Made by a program: the position numbers and the translations under genes. From BOG-908 sp964244615 (GTDB lineage Bacteria; Pseudomonadota; Alphaproteobacteria; Acetobacterales; Acetobacteraceae), in the NCBI GenBank assembly GCA_964244615.1, contig CAXTJP010000003.1:24039-88038 (forward strand): 64,000 bases of DNA. Reading direction: 5' to 3'. Every line of letters starts with the position of its first letter. Within the stretch, counting starts at the first letter, position 1. Shown in pieces: positions 15,077 to 22,908 of this stretch. The notes under the pieces were generated by a model. The model made no database searches and was not told the DNA's origin. It saw nothing but the letters and a program-made list of their open reading frames with translations.

Positions 15077-16237
15077 CTACAGCTCGCGGAACTTTCGGTT
15101 CAGGTCGAACTCCCGCGTGGTCACGTAGCCTTCCAACCGACCGAGACGCTGCTCCAGCCGCGTCAGCGTCTCGGTCACCGCCAACACGCCCGGGTGCAGC
15201 GGCCCGGCGGGCGTCCGGTTGCTGCGTCCGGTCAGCGCGGCAACGCCGCCGGCGCGCCGCACGAGGCGCCAGACGACGTAGAGCATCAGGGCGACGGCGG
15301 CGGCGGTGAACAGATGCGTCGGCCAGTTCGGGTGCACCCGTATGGTGTGGCCACGCGTGGTCGAGCTTTCTCCCGAGGAACGCCCCACCCTGTCCGTGCC
15401 GTCGCTCGCGCCCTCCTGTCCGTCGCTCCCCTGTCCGTCAACGGTGATGTCGCTGCCGCCGCTCGCCGAGCGGCTGAGCGCGCCCGTAACCTGGCTCAGC
15501 TTCACGTCACCGCCGCCCGAGGCGGCGACTTCGCCGCTGGCGACGCTGGCGGCCACGGTGAGGTCGCCCGAGCCCGTGATGTGGGCGTTGAGGTTGCCGA
15601 TCGTGCCGCGGCCGATGGTCGTGTCGCCCGACCCGGCGCTGTCGATGCTGACGCTCGGCGAGTCCGCCGCCCCCAGCTTGAGATCGCCGGAGCCGCGATG
15701 CCGCAGACTCAGCGGCCCGCTCAGATGGCCGATCTGCAGGTCGCCGCTGCCCGTCATGTCCAGGCTGGCGGAGCCGTTGACGGCGCCCACCACGCTGTCG
15801 CCGTCGCCGCGCGTGGACAGCACCAGCCGGCCGACATGCCCGGCGGTCAGGGCGAAGCTGTCGGTCACGGTGGCCGTCAGCGACGCGTTCAGGTCCTCGA
15901 TCCCGATGGACCCGCTGCCGCTGCCGGTCATCGTCACCGGCGTGTCGGGCGAGACGGTGATGCGAAGACCGTCAAGGTCGTCGCCGCAGCCTGCGGTGCT
16001 CAGCACGGTCGCCGGTCCGGACACGACCGACAGGCAGGCCAGCGAGCCACCGGCGGACAGGCGTATGCTGCCGTCAAGTGACGGGTCGGTGTCGATGATC
16101 GTGCGCGACGGGAGCGTGTCGGTCAGCACCAGCTGGGTGCCCCGCACGGTCCTGGTCTCGGCCACCGCCGGGTGGGCGGCCGCCGCCAGCAGGCCGATGC
16201 CGGCCAGGATGGCGCGGGCCGCCATGACGGCGCTCAC
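15077..16237 (-). CDS. DUF2807-type 'GSGD' beta-helix protein with C-terminal membrane anchor
   Basis: 386 residues from GTG at 16237, which overlaps the previous stop; ATG at 16225 is an alternative. A signal peptide (ILAGIGLLAAAAHPAVAE) precedes repeats with GSGS, GDGDS, GSGDL, GSGDT and GGGDV at regular spacing, the hallmark of DUF2807 'head GIN' auto-transporter-adhesin-like domains, which form a right-handed beta-helix. Then come a low-complexity linker, one membrane span (LFTAAAVALMLYVVWRLV) and a ~65-residue tail with a coiled coil (TLTRLEQRLGRLEGYV). The helix should lie in the periplasm. Coupling to a PspB-like protein suggests an envelope-stress role. Confidence 0.8.
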   Translation of the reverse strand: MSAVMAARAILAGIGLLAAAAHPAVAETRTVRGTQLVLTDTLPSRTIIDTDPSLDGSIRLSAGGSLACLSVVSGPATVLSTAGCGDDLDGLRITVSPDTPVTMTGSGSGSIGIEDLNASLTATVTDSFALTAGHVGRLVLSTRGDGDSVVGAVNGSASLDMTGSGDLQIGHLSGPLSLRHRGSGDLKLGAADSPSVSIDSAGSGDTTIGRGTIGNLNAHITGSGDLTVAASVASGEVAASGGGDVKLSQVTGALSRSASGGSDITVDGQGSDGQEGASDGTDRVGRSSGESSTTRGHTIRVHPNWPTHLFTAAAVALMLYVVWRLVRRAGGVAALTGRSNRTPAGPLHPGVLAVTETLTRLEQRLGRLEGYVTTREFDLNRKFREL

Positions 16238-16458
16238 GCCCGGACCCTGGCGCGCCAGCCCGGCGCGTCCTCGTCCAGCACGCGTTCCAGCGACTCCACC
16301 CGCTGTTCCAGCCGGCGTGCCACCTCCATCGCGCGGTCCAGCGCGGACTGGTCGCCGGCGCCCAGCCCGGTGGTGGTGGGCATGGACCGCTTGTACTGCA
16401 GTCGGATGACCGTCAGCACGATGACGAAAGTGAAGATGACGACGAGGTCCCAGTCCAT
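16234..16458 (-). CDS. PspB-like small membrane protein
   Basis: 74 residues. One N-terminal span (LVVIFTFVIVLTVIRLQY) is followed by a coiled-coil segment ending in LERVLDEDAPGWRAR, very like the 'LEAILDxxxPxWR' end of phage-shock protein PspB. PspB and PspC transmit envelope stress to PspA/PspF in enterobacteria; none of those is in this window. Overlap with the DUF2807 gene (GTGA) points to a two-gene envelope unit. The homology call rests on the C-terminal motif and overall layout only. Confidence 0.7.
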   Translation of the reverse strand: MDWDLVVIFTFVIVLTVIRLQYKRSMPTTTGLGAGDQSALDRAMEVARRLEQRVESLERVLDEDAPGWRARVRA

Positions 16459-16620
16459 GCCCTACGTTTCCCACTCAACGCCGTGCCAGCGCACCGGCCT
16501 GACCCTATGGTTAGCATCCGCTGTGCCACGCCGTCAGCCAGGGGAAATCGGGGGCTATCCGGGACAGGGGTGGCCAGGGCAGCCAAATTCCGGCGATATC
16601 GACCATAGAGTTATTCGCTG

Positions 16621-16869
16621 GGCCTGCCTCTCCTGTCGATTGTCTTTCGTCCGACCGGCGCGGTTCAAGGCCAAGCCGCCTGCGGCGGTCGCTTCGCGAG
16701 CCTTGAGCCGCGCCGGCCGGACGAAAGCAGGGCTGACATGAGGCAAGGGGAATGTGTGCAGACCTGTTCCTGTCCTGGAGGTGTACAGGCCTGTTCCTTC
16801 TTTGCGTCAGGCCCCTTGCTTCGGCAGTTTGGCTCGAACGCATGATCGGCGGCAAAGCGGAACACCGTC
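16621..16869. repeat. dispersed palindromic repeat type B, copy 1
   Basis: The core 16644-16727 is a large imperfect palindrome: CTTTCGTCCG...GCGCGG...TTCAAGGC pairs with GCCTTGA...CCGCGC...CGGACGAAAG around a GCCGCCTGCGGCGG inner hairpin. The flank reads AGGGCTGACATGAGGCAA, GCAGACCTGTTC and GATCGGCGGCAAAG. The second copy is at 56190-56397. This copy carries an extra imperfect duplication of CCTGTTCCT sequence. It starts 15 bp after the gltX stop. The 425-bp gap 16459-16883 holds no gene. Confidence 0.85.
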
Positions 16870-16883
16870 CGGGGTAGCAGCAG

Positions 16884-18215
16884 CTACAGCACGCTCAGCG
16901 CCAGCCGATGCGCGGCGCGCGCGCGGCCGATCAGCGGCAGCAGGGTCGCCAGTTCCGGGCCGTGCTCCTCGCCGGTCAGGGCCAGGCGCAGCGGCTGGAA
17001 CAGCGCGCGGCCGCGCCGGCCGGTGGCCTCCTTCAGCGCCCCTGTCCAGCCGGCCCAACTGCCGCCGTCCCACGGCTCGGTCGGCAGCAGGGCCAGCGCC
17101 TCGCGGCAGAACTCGGCCTGGCCGTCCTGCACCGGCGGCACGATGTCGCCGGCCACCACCGTCCACCAGTGGCGCGCCTCGGCCAGGAGATCGAGGTTGC
17201 CGCGCACCGCCTCCCAGAACGACGCGGTCGCCTCCGGGGGCAGGCGGTCGCGCACCTGCTCGAAGCTTGCGGCCTTGAGCACGCGCCGGTTCAGCGCCAG
17301 CAACTGCCGCACGTCGAACCGCGCCGGCGAGCGCGACACGCGGGACAGGTCGTAGGTCGGTGCCAGCGCGTCGAGCGTCGCCGGCTCGGGCGAGTCGCTG
17401 GTGCCGAGCCGCGCCAGGTAGGCGACGATGGCCGAGGGCTCCATCCCGTCCTGGCGCAGCGCGCGCAGCGACAGCCCTTCCAGCCGCTTGGAGAGCTTGC
17501 CGCCATCCGCATCGACCAGCAGCGGCAGGTGCGCCAGCGTCAGGCGCGACGGGTTGCTGCCGAGCGCCGAGACGATGTCCAGCTGCACGCCGGTGTTGGT
17601 CACGTGGTCCTCGCCACGGATGACGTGGCTGACCCCGCTCTCGACGTCGTCGACCACGCTGGTGAAGGTGTACAGGTAGGTGCCGTCCGCCCGGATCAGC
17701 ACCGGGTCCGACACGCTGGTCAGCTTCACGCCGCGCCGGCCCAGCACAAGGTCGTTCCACTCCACCGCGCCATCGGACAGCTTGAAGCGCCAGTAGGGCG
17801 CCTTGCCGTTCGCCTCGGCCTGCGCGCGCTGCTCGGCGGTCAGCTTCAGCATCGCGCGGTCGTACACCGGCGCCAGGCCGCGCTTGAGGCGCTGCTCGCG
17901 CTTGAAGCGCAGCTCCTCCTCGCTCTCGAAGCACGGGTACAGGCGGCCGGAGGCGCGCAGCCGGTCGGCCGCGGCCGCGTAAAGCGCGATACGCTCGGAC
18001 TGTCGGAAACGTTCGTCCCAGGTGATGCCGAGCCAATGGAGGTCGTGTTCGATCGCCTGCTCGTATTCGGGGCGGGAGCGTTCGGCGTCCGTGTCGTCGA
18101 TTCGCAGCAGGAACGCAGCACCGTGCCGGCGGGCGAACAGCGCGTTGGCCAGCGCGATGCGGGCGTTGCCGACATGCAGGAACCCGGTCGGGCTCGGGGC
18201 GAAGCGGACGCGCAT
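16884..18215 (-). CDS. gltX: glutamate--tRNA ligase
   Basis: 443 residues from ATG at 18215, overlapping the previous stop by one base; the longer open frame is a shadow of the upstream gene. Class I aminoacyl-tRNA synthetase charging tRNA-Glu (and possibly tRNA-Gln, if GatCAB is used). HIGH-type motif FAPSPTGFLHVGNAR at residues 5-19 and KMSKS-type GGKLSKRLEG are present, with the Glx signature LRIDDTDAERSRPEY between. Alphaproteobacteria often carry two GltX paralogues, so whether this is the GluRS or the GluQ-type copy cannot be told here. Confidence 0.95.
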   Translation of the reverse strand: MRVRFAPSPTGFLHVGNARIALANALFARRHGAAFLLRIDDTDAERSRPEYEQAIEHDLHWLGITWDERFRQSERIALYAAAADRLRASGRLYPCFESEEELRFKREQRLKRGLAPVYDRAMLKLTAEQRAQAEANGKAPYWRFKLSDGAVEWNDLVLGRRGVKLTSVSDPVLIRADGTYLYTFTSVVDDVESGVSHVIRGEDHVTNTGVQLDIVSALGSNPSRLTLAHLPLLVDADGGKLSKRLEGLSLRALRQDGMEPSAIVAYLARLGTSDSPEPATLDALAPTYDLSRVSRSPARFDVRQLLALNRRVLKAASFEQVRDRLPPEATASFWEAVRGNLDLLAEARHWWTVVAGDIVPPVQDGQAEFCREALALLPTEPWDGGSWAGWTGALKEATGRRGRALFQPLRLALTGEEHGPELATLLPLIGRARAAHRLALSVL

Positions 18216-18565
18216 CACGCCTCGTCCCGGCGCGGGTCCAGCGCGCGCCAGTCGCGCTCGTCGCGCGTCGCGGCACGATCGGCAAAATCCGACAGCTCGT
18301 TGGCCGAACGCCAGCCATCGTCCGGCGCGTCCAGCACCTCGGCATCCTCGCCGAAGGCGAACCACGCCGCCAGCACCTCGCGGCTGGACAGGCCGGCGGT
18401 CCGGCACAGCTCCACGCTGTCGCGCACATAGGCGCGCGCGAACGCGTTGGCCTGCATCAGGGTCGGAAAGCCGCGCACCTCCTCGACGATGCCCTCTTCG
18501 GCGCCGCCGGACATGTCCAGGATACGGACGCGCCAGCCGCCCTCGGGCGCGAACACCCCGCTCAC
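18215..18565 (-). CDS. conserved hypothetical protein between nadE and gltX
   Basis: 116 residues, GTG start overlapping the nadE stop (GTGA), stop overlapping the gltX start, so it is translated as part of a three-gene unit. The sequence has an N-terminal RVRILDMSGGAEEGIVEEVRGF strand region, a helical FPTLMQANAFARAYVRDSVELCR segment, and an acidic, Trp-containing tail. I recognise no domain. Length and codon use match the neighbours, so the gene looks real. Function unknown. Confidence 0.8.
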   Translation of the reverse strand: MSGVFAPEGGWRVRILDMSGGAEEGIVEEVRGFPTLMQANAFARAYVRDSVELCRTAGLSSREVLAAWFAFGEDAEVLDAPDDGWRSANELSDFADRAATRDERDWRALDPRRDEA

Positions 18566-20238
18566 GCCAGCAATTCCGTGTAGCCGTTGGTGATCGGGTA
18601 GCGCCGGTCGCGCCCGAAGGCGCGGGCCGATATCTTCACGCCCGGCGGGGCCTGGCGGCGCTTGTACTCGGCGCGGTCCAGCATCTGCCACACACGCACC
18701 ACCGTCTCGCGCGCGAAACCCCGGCCCACCATGTCGTCCACCGACCGCTCCCCCTCCACCAGCCCGGCGAGGATCGCGTCCAGCGTCTCGTAGGGCGGCA
18801 GGCTGTCCTGGTCGGTCTGGTTGTCGCGCAGCTCGGCGCTCGGCGGCTTGGCGATCACGCGATCCGGCATCACCGGGCCCGCGGGCCCGCGCAGGCCCTC
18901 CGGCCGGTGTGCGTTGCGGAAGCGCGACAGCGCGAACACCGCCGTCTTGTAGACGTCCTTCAGCACCGAGTAGCCGCCGCACATGTCGCCGTACAGGGTC
19001 GAATAGCCCACCGACATCTCGCTCTTGTTCCCCGTGGTCAGCACCATGTGGCCGAACTTGTTGCTCATCGCCATCAGCAACAGGCCGCGTGCACGCGACT
19101 GTATGTTCTCCTCCGTGGTGTCGTCCGGCAGGCCGTCGAACAACGGATGGAGCGCCTGGTCCACCGCCTCCATCGCCGGCGTGATCGGCACGGTGTCGAT
19201 GCGTATGCCCAGCAGCCGCGCGCAGGCGGCCGCGTCGTCGAGACTGTGCTGGCTGGTGTAGGGGCTGGGCAGCATCACCGCGCGCACCCGGTCCGCCCCC
19301 AGCGCATCGACGGCGATGGCCGCCGAGAGCGCGCTGTCGATGCCGCCCGACAAGCCCAGCAGCACGCCGGGAAACCCGTTCTTGCGCACGTAATCCGACA
19401 GGCCGAGGCACAGGCAGCGGTAGTTGTGCTCGTGGGCGGCCGGCTCGGGGGGCAGCGCCTGCGGCACACAGACGAGCACGCCATCCTGACGGCGCCACTC
19501 GGTCAGCACCACGCGCTCCTGGAACGACGGCAGCACCGCGGCGAGGCTGCGGTCCGGGTTCAGCACGAAGCTCGCGCCATCGAACACGAGCTCGTCCTGG
19601 CCGCACACCTGGTTGACGAACACGAAGGAGAGCCCGGTCTCCACCACGCGGGCAACGGCGAGCTGCACGCGGTGGCCGGACTTGCCGTCCTCGAACGGCG
19701 AGCCGTTGATCGAGAGCAGCATCTCCGCCCCGGTCTCCAGCAGCGTCTCGGCGACCGTCGGGAACCACCAATCCTCGCACACCATCAGCCCCAGGCGATG
19801 GCCGCGGAACACCACGGGGCCTGGCACGGGCCCGGCGTCGAACACGCGCTTGTCGTCGAACACGCCGTAGTTCGGCAGCTCGTGCTTGGCGCGCCTTGCG
19901 ATGATCCGGCCGCCATCCATCAGGAAGGCGGCGTTGTAGATGGCCGCGCCCTCCCGCCAGGGGCCGCCGACGATCAGGCCGGGGCCGCCGTCTTCGGTGT
20001 CGCGCGCCAGCGCCTCCAGCGCCGCCTCGCAATCGGTCACGAACGCAGCCTTGCGCACCAGGTCCTCCGGCGGGTAGCCGGCGATGGAGAACTCGGGCGT
20101 TACCACCAGCTCGGCGCCCAGCGCGGCAGCCTCGGCCCGCGCTTCACGTATCCGGCGCAGATTGGTCTCGATCTGGCCCTCATGCGGGTTCAGCTGGGCG
20201 AGCGCTAGGCGAAGCGTGTCGGACGAGGCTGGTGGCAT
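18562..20238 (-). CDS. nadE: glutamine-dependent NAD+ synthetase
   Basis: 558 residues. Last step of NAD synthesis: amidation of nicotinate adenine dinucleotide using glutamine nitrogen. The N-terminal nitrilase-type glutaminase has the Glu-Lys-Cys triad in VVTPEFS (Glu49), AKHELPN (Lys118) and VCEDWW (Cys154). The C-terminal synthetase has the PP-loop LGLSGGIDSAL and LTTGNKSEMSVGYSTLYGD. The length fits the two-domain bacterial form. It heads an overlapping nadE-unknown-gltX unit; the upstream 120 bp separates it from a divergent Uma2 gene. Confidence 0.96.
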   Translation of the reverse strand: MPPASSDTLRLALAQLNPHEGQIETNLRRIREARAEAAALGAELVVTPEFSIAGYPPEDLVRKAAFVTDCEAALEALARDTEDGGPGLIVGGPWREGAAIYNAAFLMDGGRIIARRAKHELPNYGVFDDKRVFDAGPVPGPVVFRGHRLGLMVCEDWWFPTVAETLLETGAEMLLSINGSPFEDGKSGHRVQLAVARVVETGLSFVFVNQVCGQDELVFDGASFVLNPDRSLAAVLPSFQERVVLTEWRRQDGVLVCVPQALPPEPAAHEHNYRCLCLGLSDYVRKNGFPGVLLGLSGGIDSALSAAIAVDALGADRVRAVMLPSPYTSQHSLDDAAACARLLGIRIDTVPITPAMEAVDQALHPLFDGLPDDTTEENIQSRARGLLLMAMSNKFGHMVLTTGNKSEMSVGYSTLYGDMCGGYSVLKDVYKTAVFALSRFRNAHRPEGLRGPAGPVMPDRVIAKPPSAELRDNQTDQDSLPPYETLDAILAGLVEGERSVDDMVGRGFARETVVRVWQMLDRAEYKRRQAPPGVKISARAFGRDRRYPITNGYTELLA

Positions 20239-20359
20239 CGCCGATAGCTAGGGATGTGCGGCCACCGGCGCAATCGGGCGGCTTGGCCACGGGATCGAGC
20301 GTGACCCGACAGCGATGCTCATCGTTGAAGGGGCAAGGACGATCCACTATGCTCCGGTC

Positions 20360-20887
20360 ATGAGCGCCAGCGTCCGTACCCTGAGCCTCGAAGAGTTTCT
20401 CGCCTGGGAACGATCCCAGGATCTGCGTTACGAGTTCGACGGCGTACAGCCGATCGGGATGACCGGCGGCTCCGTCAGTCACGCCCGCCTGATTGCCCGG
20501 CTCATCACCGCAGCGGGCAACCGCGTCCAGCCGCCCTGTGAGGTTTTGTCGTCGGACCTGAAGGTCATCGGCGAGGACTGGGTCCGTTACCCCGACGTGA
20601 CGGTCGCCTGCGAAGCTGTCGACACGATGCGCGACTCCGTATCGCCGTCCGTCGTGTTCGAAGTGCTCTCCCCCTCGACGGTCCTGACCGACCGGCGCGT
20701 CAAGCCGCGTGAGTACCGCACCGTGCCGTCGCTACGCGCCTACGTCATCCTGTCGCAGGATCAACCGGAGATCACGGTGCTGCGGAGGTCGTCGGGCTGG
20801 GAGGAAGAAACGCTGCGCGGCACGGACGCCGTCCTGTCGCTGCCGGAAATCGGCATCGAGATCCCGCTGGCCGAGGTCTATCGCTAA
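20360..20887 (+). CDS. Uma2-family (DUF820) putative endonuclease
   Basis: 175 residues from ATG at 20360; an upstream in-frame ATG at 20315 is less likely. Uma2 proteins have a PD-(D/E)XK nuclease-like fold. Seen: the start LSLEEFLAWERSQDLRYEFDGVQPIGM, SHARLIARL, SSDLKVIGEDWVRYPDVTVAC (Asp of the core), PSVVFEVLSPST (Glu-Val-Leu-Ser motif) and KPREYRTVPSLRAYVILSQD (Lys/Tyr region). Most members are uncharacterised and are common in genomes with mobile DNA. Its stop overlaps the convergent mntH stop by four bases. Confidence 0.88.
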   Translation: MSASVRTLSLEEFLAWERSQDLRYEFDGVQPIGMTGGSVSHARLIARLITAAGNRVQPPCEVLSSDLKVIGEDWVRYPDVTVACEAVDTMRDSVSPSVVFEVLSPSTVLTDRRVKPREYRTVPSLRAYVILSQDQPEITVLRRSSGWEEETLRGTDAVLSLPEIGIEIPLAEVYR

Positions 20888-22161
20888 CCGGTCAGCCCCG
20901 CCACGTTCGCCAGCAGCACGGCGTTCAGGCCGAGCGTCGCCAGCGTCGCCGTCCAGGCCAGCGCCAGCAGGCCACGCCCGGCCACCATCGTCCCCATCAC
21001 GTCCGCTCGCCGGCTCAGCAGCAGCAGCGCCACCATCGGCACCGGCAGCACCAGGGACAGGACCACCTGGCTCATGACCAGGCTGTCCGTGGCGTCATAC
21101 CCGGCCGCCACCACGGCCACGGCCGGCAGCATGGTCACCGCACGCCGCAGCCAGACCGGGATGCGCCAGCCGATGAACCCCTGCATGATCACCTGCCCCG
21201 CCATCGTGCCGACCACCGAGCTCGACAGGCCGCTCGCCAGCAGCGAGACCAGGAACACGCCGGCCGCTGCGGCGCCGAACAGCGGCACCAGCGTGTGATA
21301 GGCCTGCCCGATCTCGGCCACGTCGCCATGGCCCTGGTGAAAGGCCCGCGCCGCCATCATGACCATCGCCAGGTTGACCACACCCGCCAGCGTCAGCGCC
21401 GTTATCACCTCGCGGTCCGAATAGCGCGCCAGGCGATGCCGCTCGGCCATGCTGCGGGCCGGCGCGCGGTCCTGGGTCAGGCCGGAATGCAGGTAGATGG
21501 CATGCGGCATCACCGTCGCCCCCACGATGCCCACCGCCAGCAGCACCGCCCCATGATCCGCCAGGCGCGGCACGACCAGACCGGATCCTGCCGCCCACCA
21601 ATCCGGGGGTGCGACCACCAGCTCGACGACGTAGCACATGGCGATCAGCCCGATCATGCCGCCGATCACCAGCTCCAGCGGCCGGAACCCGCGCCGGTCC
21701 AGCAGCAGGATCGCGTAGGTCAGCACGGCCACCACCGCCATGCCGGCCAGCAGCGGCAGGTGCAGCAGCAGCGACAGGCCGATGGCGCCGCCGAGGAACT
21801 CCGCAAGGTCGGTGGCCATGGCCGCCACCTCGCTCACCACCCACATCGCCAGCACGACCGGTGTCGGAAAATGCGTCCGGCACAGTTCGGCGAGGTTGCG
21901 GTTGGTGACGATGCCCAGCCTGGCGCTCATCGACTGGAACAGCATGGCGACCGCGTTGGCCAGCAGCACCACCCAGAGCAGGCCGTAACCGTAGCGGGCG
22001 CCGGCCTGGATGTTCGTCGCGAAGTTTCCGGGGTCGATGTAGGCGACGCTGGCCACCATGGCCGGCCCGGCAAACGGCAGCACGGCACGCCAGCCACGCA
22101 CGTGGCCATCCAGCACCTGGCGTATGGCGAAAGTCGTGCGCTCGCTCAGGCTGCCGCTCAT
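20884..22161 (-). CDS. mntH: Nramp-family Mn2+/H+ symporter
   Basis: 425 residues from ATG at 22161 (an upstream ATG at 22191 would overlap the promoter region). Imports Mn2+ and similar divalent metals by proton symport. Nramp hallmarks: SVAYIDPGNFATNIQAG (metal-binding DPGN in span 1), EVAAMATDLAEFLGGAIGL and VGATVMPHAIYLHSGL (MPH in span 6). Eleven or so spans are predicted from hydrophobicity. It is divergent from an MntR-like gene across 62 bp that hold a palindromic operator candidate, so manganese-dependent repression is likely. Confidence 0.95.
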   Translation of the reverse strand: MSGSLSERTTFAIRQVLDGHVRGWRAVLPFAGPAMVASVAYIDPGNFATNIQAGARYGYGLLWVVLLANAVAMLFQSMSARLGIVTNRNLAELCRTHFPTPVVLAMWVVSEVAAMATDLAEFLGGAIGLSLLLHLPLLAGMAVVAVLTYAILLLDRRGFRPLELVIGGMIGLIAMCYVVELVVAPPDWWAAGSGLVVPRLADHGAVLLAVGIVGATVMPHAIYLHSGLTQDRAPARSMAERHRLARYSDREVITALTLAGVVNLAMVMMAARAFHQGHGDVAEIGQAYHTLVPLFGAAAAGVFLVSLLASGLSSSVVGTMAGQVIMQGFIGWRIPVWLRRAVTMLPAVAVVAAGYDATDSLVMSQVVLSLVLPVPMVALLLLSRRADVMGTMVAGRGLLALAWTATLATLGLNAVLLANVAGLTG

Positions 22162-22170
22162 GATACGCAA

Positions 22171-22186
22171 TGTAGTATGGGCTACA
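22171..22186. promoter_or_regulatory. MntR-type operator candidate between mntH and mntR
   Basis: TGTAG-N6-CTACA inverted repeat (TGTAGTATGGGCTACA) 10 bp before the mntH start, in the space shared by the divergent transporter and its putative regulator. Position suits metal-dependent repression; the match to a known MntR box was not tested. Confidence 0.5.
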
Positions 22187-22223
22187 GACAAGGCAATCGG
22201 CTAGGTGATCACAAGGCAGGACG

Positions 22224-22682
22224 GTGCCACGCATGGGATTCGTTTTGGACGAGCACCCCGACCCCCCTCTAAGCCCGGAGGCGACGCAGGCCCGGCGGTT
22301 CGGGCGCGCGCGGGTGCAGCGCTCTGCGGCCCTGCTGGAAGATTATACCGAGCTGATCGCCGACCTTCTGGCCGCCGATGGCGAGGCACGCCCCACCGAC
22401 ATCGCCCGTCGGCTCGGCGTCAGTCACGTCACCGTGGTCAAGGCCATCACCCGGCTGAAGCGCGAGGGGCTCGCCACCGCACGGCCGTATCGCGGCGTGT
22501 TCCTAACCGCCGAGGGCGAGGCGCTCGCCGACCGGGTGCGCGCCCGGCATCGCCTCGTCGTGGATCTGCTGCTGGCCGTGGGCGTGCCGCGCGAGGATGC
22601 CGAGACCGATGCCGAGGGGATCGAACACCACGTCTCCCCCACGACGCTGGAGGCGTTTGCGCGGTTTCTCAAGCTGGTTTGA
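22224..22682 (+). CDS. mntR: DtxR/MntR-family manganese-responsive regulator
   Basis: 152 residues from GTG at 22224; ATG at 22233 is almost as likely. Winged helix-turn-helix ARPTDIARRLGVSHVTVVKAITRLKREGLA is followed by the wing YRGVFLTAEGEALA and a dimerisation helix RVRARHRLVVDLLLAVGVPREDAETDAEGIEHHVS. This carries the metal-ligand Glu and His residues of MntR (DAEGIEHHVS). No SH3-like domain, as in short MntR proteins. Predicted to repress mntH when Mn2+ is sufficient. Its downstream end runs directly into repeat A copy 2. Confidence 0.9.
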   Translation: MPRMGFVLDEHPDPPLSPEATQARRFGRARVQRSAALLEDYTELIADLLAADGEARPTDIARRLGVSHVTVVKAITRLKREGLATARPYRGVFLTAEGEALADRVRARHRLVVDLLLAVGVPREDAETDAEGIEHHVSPTTLEAFARFLKLV

Positions 22683-22683
22683 A

Positions 22684-22867
22684 AGTAAGAAAGACGTTCT
22701 TTTCTGAAGAAAAGAACCAAAAGACTTTTGATAATTGCTGGGGCGGCGCTCCCTATAGCTGACCGTCCCTCGTTTTTTCAATCAGGGCGCATGTTTCAAC
22801 AGTTAAGCCCAACATGATTAAAAGTTTTTTGCTTCTTTTTTTCAAAAAAGAAGCGCTTCCTGCCTGC
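22684..22867. repeat. dispersed hairpin repeat type A, copy 2
   Basis: Hairpin GTTCTTTTCT / AGAAAAGAAC (loop GA) with ACCAAAAGACTTTTG after it, a longer and diverged middle, then a second hairpin GCTTCTTTTTT / AAAAAAGAAGC (about 22831-22854) and CTTCCTGCCTGCC. The stem differs from copy 1 (GTTC/GAAC instead of GTCC/GGAC) yet still pairs. It lies between mntR and the next plus-strand gene. Confidence 0.75.
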
Positions 22868-22908
22868 CGACCTACCAGCCCGACCTCACACGGCCATATT
22901 CGCTGCAA

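Noticed and set aside
22162..22223. Manganese riboswitch upstream of mntH
   Set aside because: The gap is only 62 bp, with no room for a yybP-ykoY-type aptamer; an operator palindrome explains regulation better.
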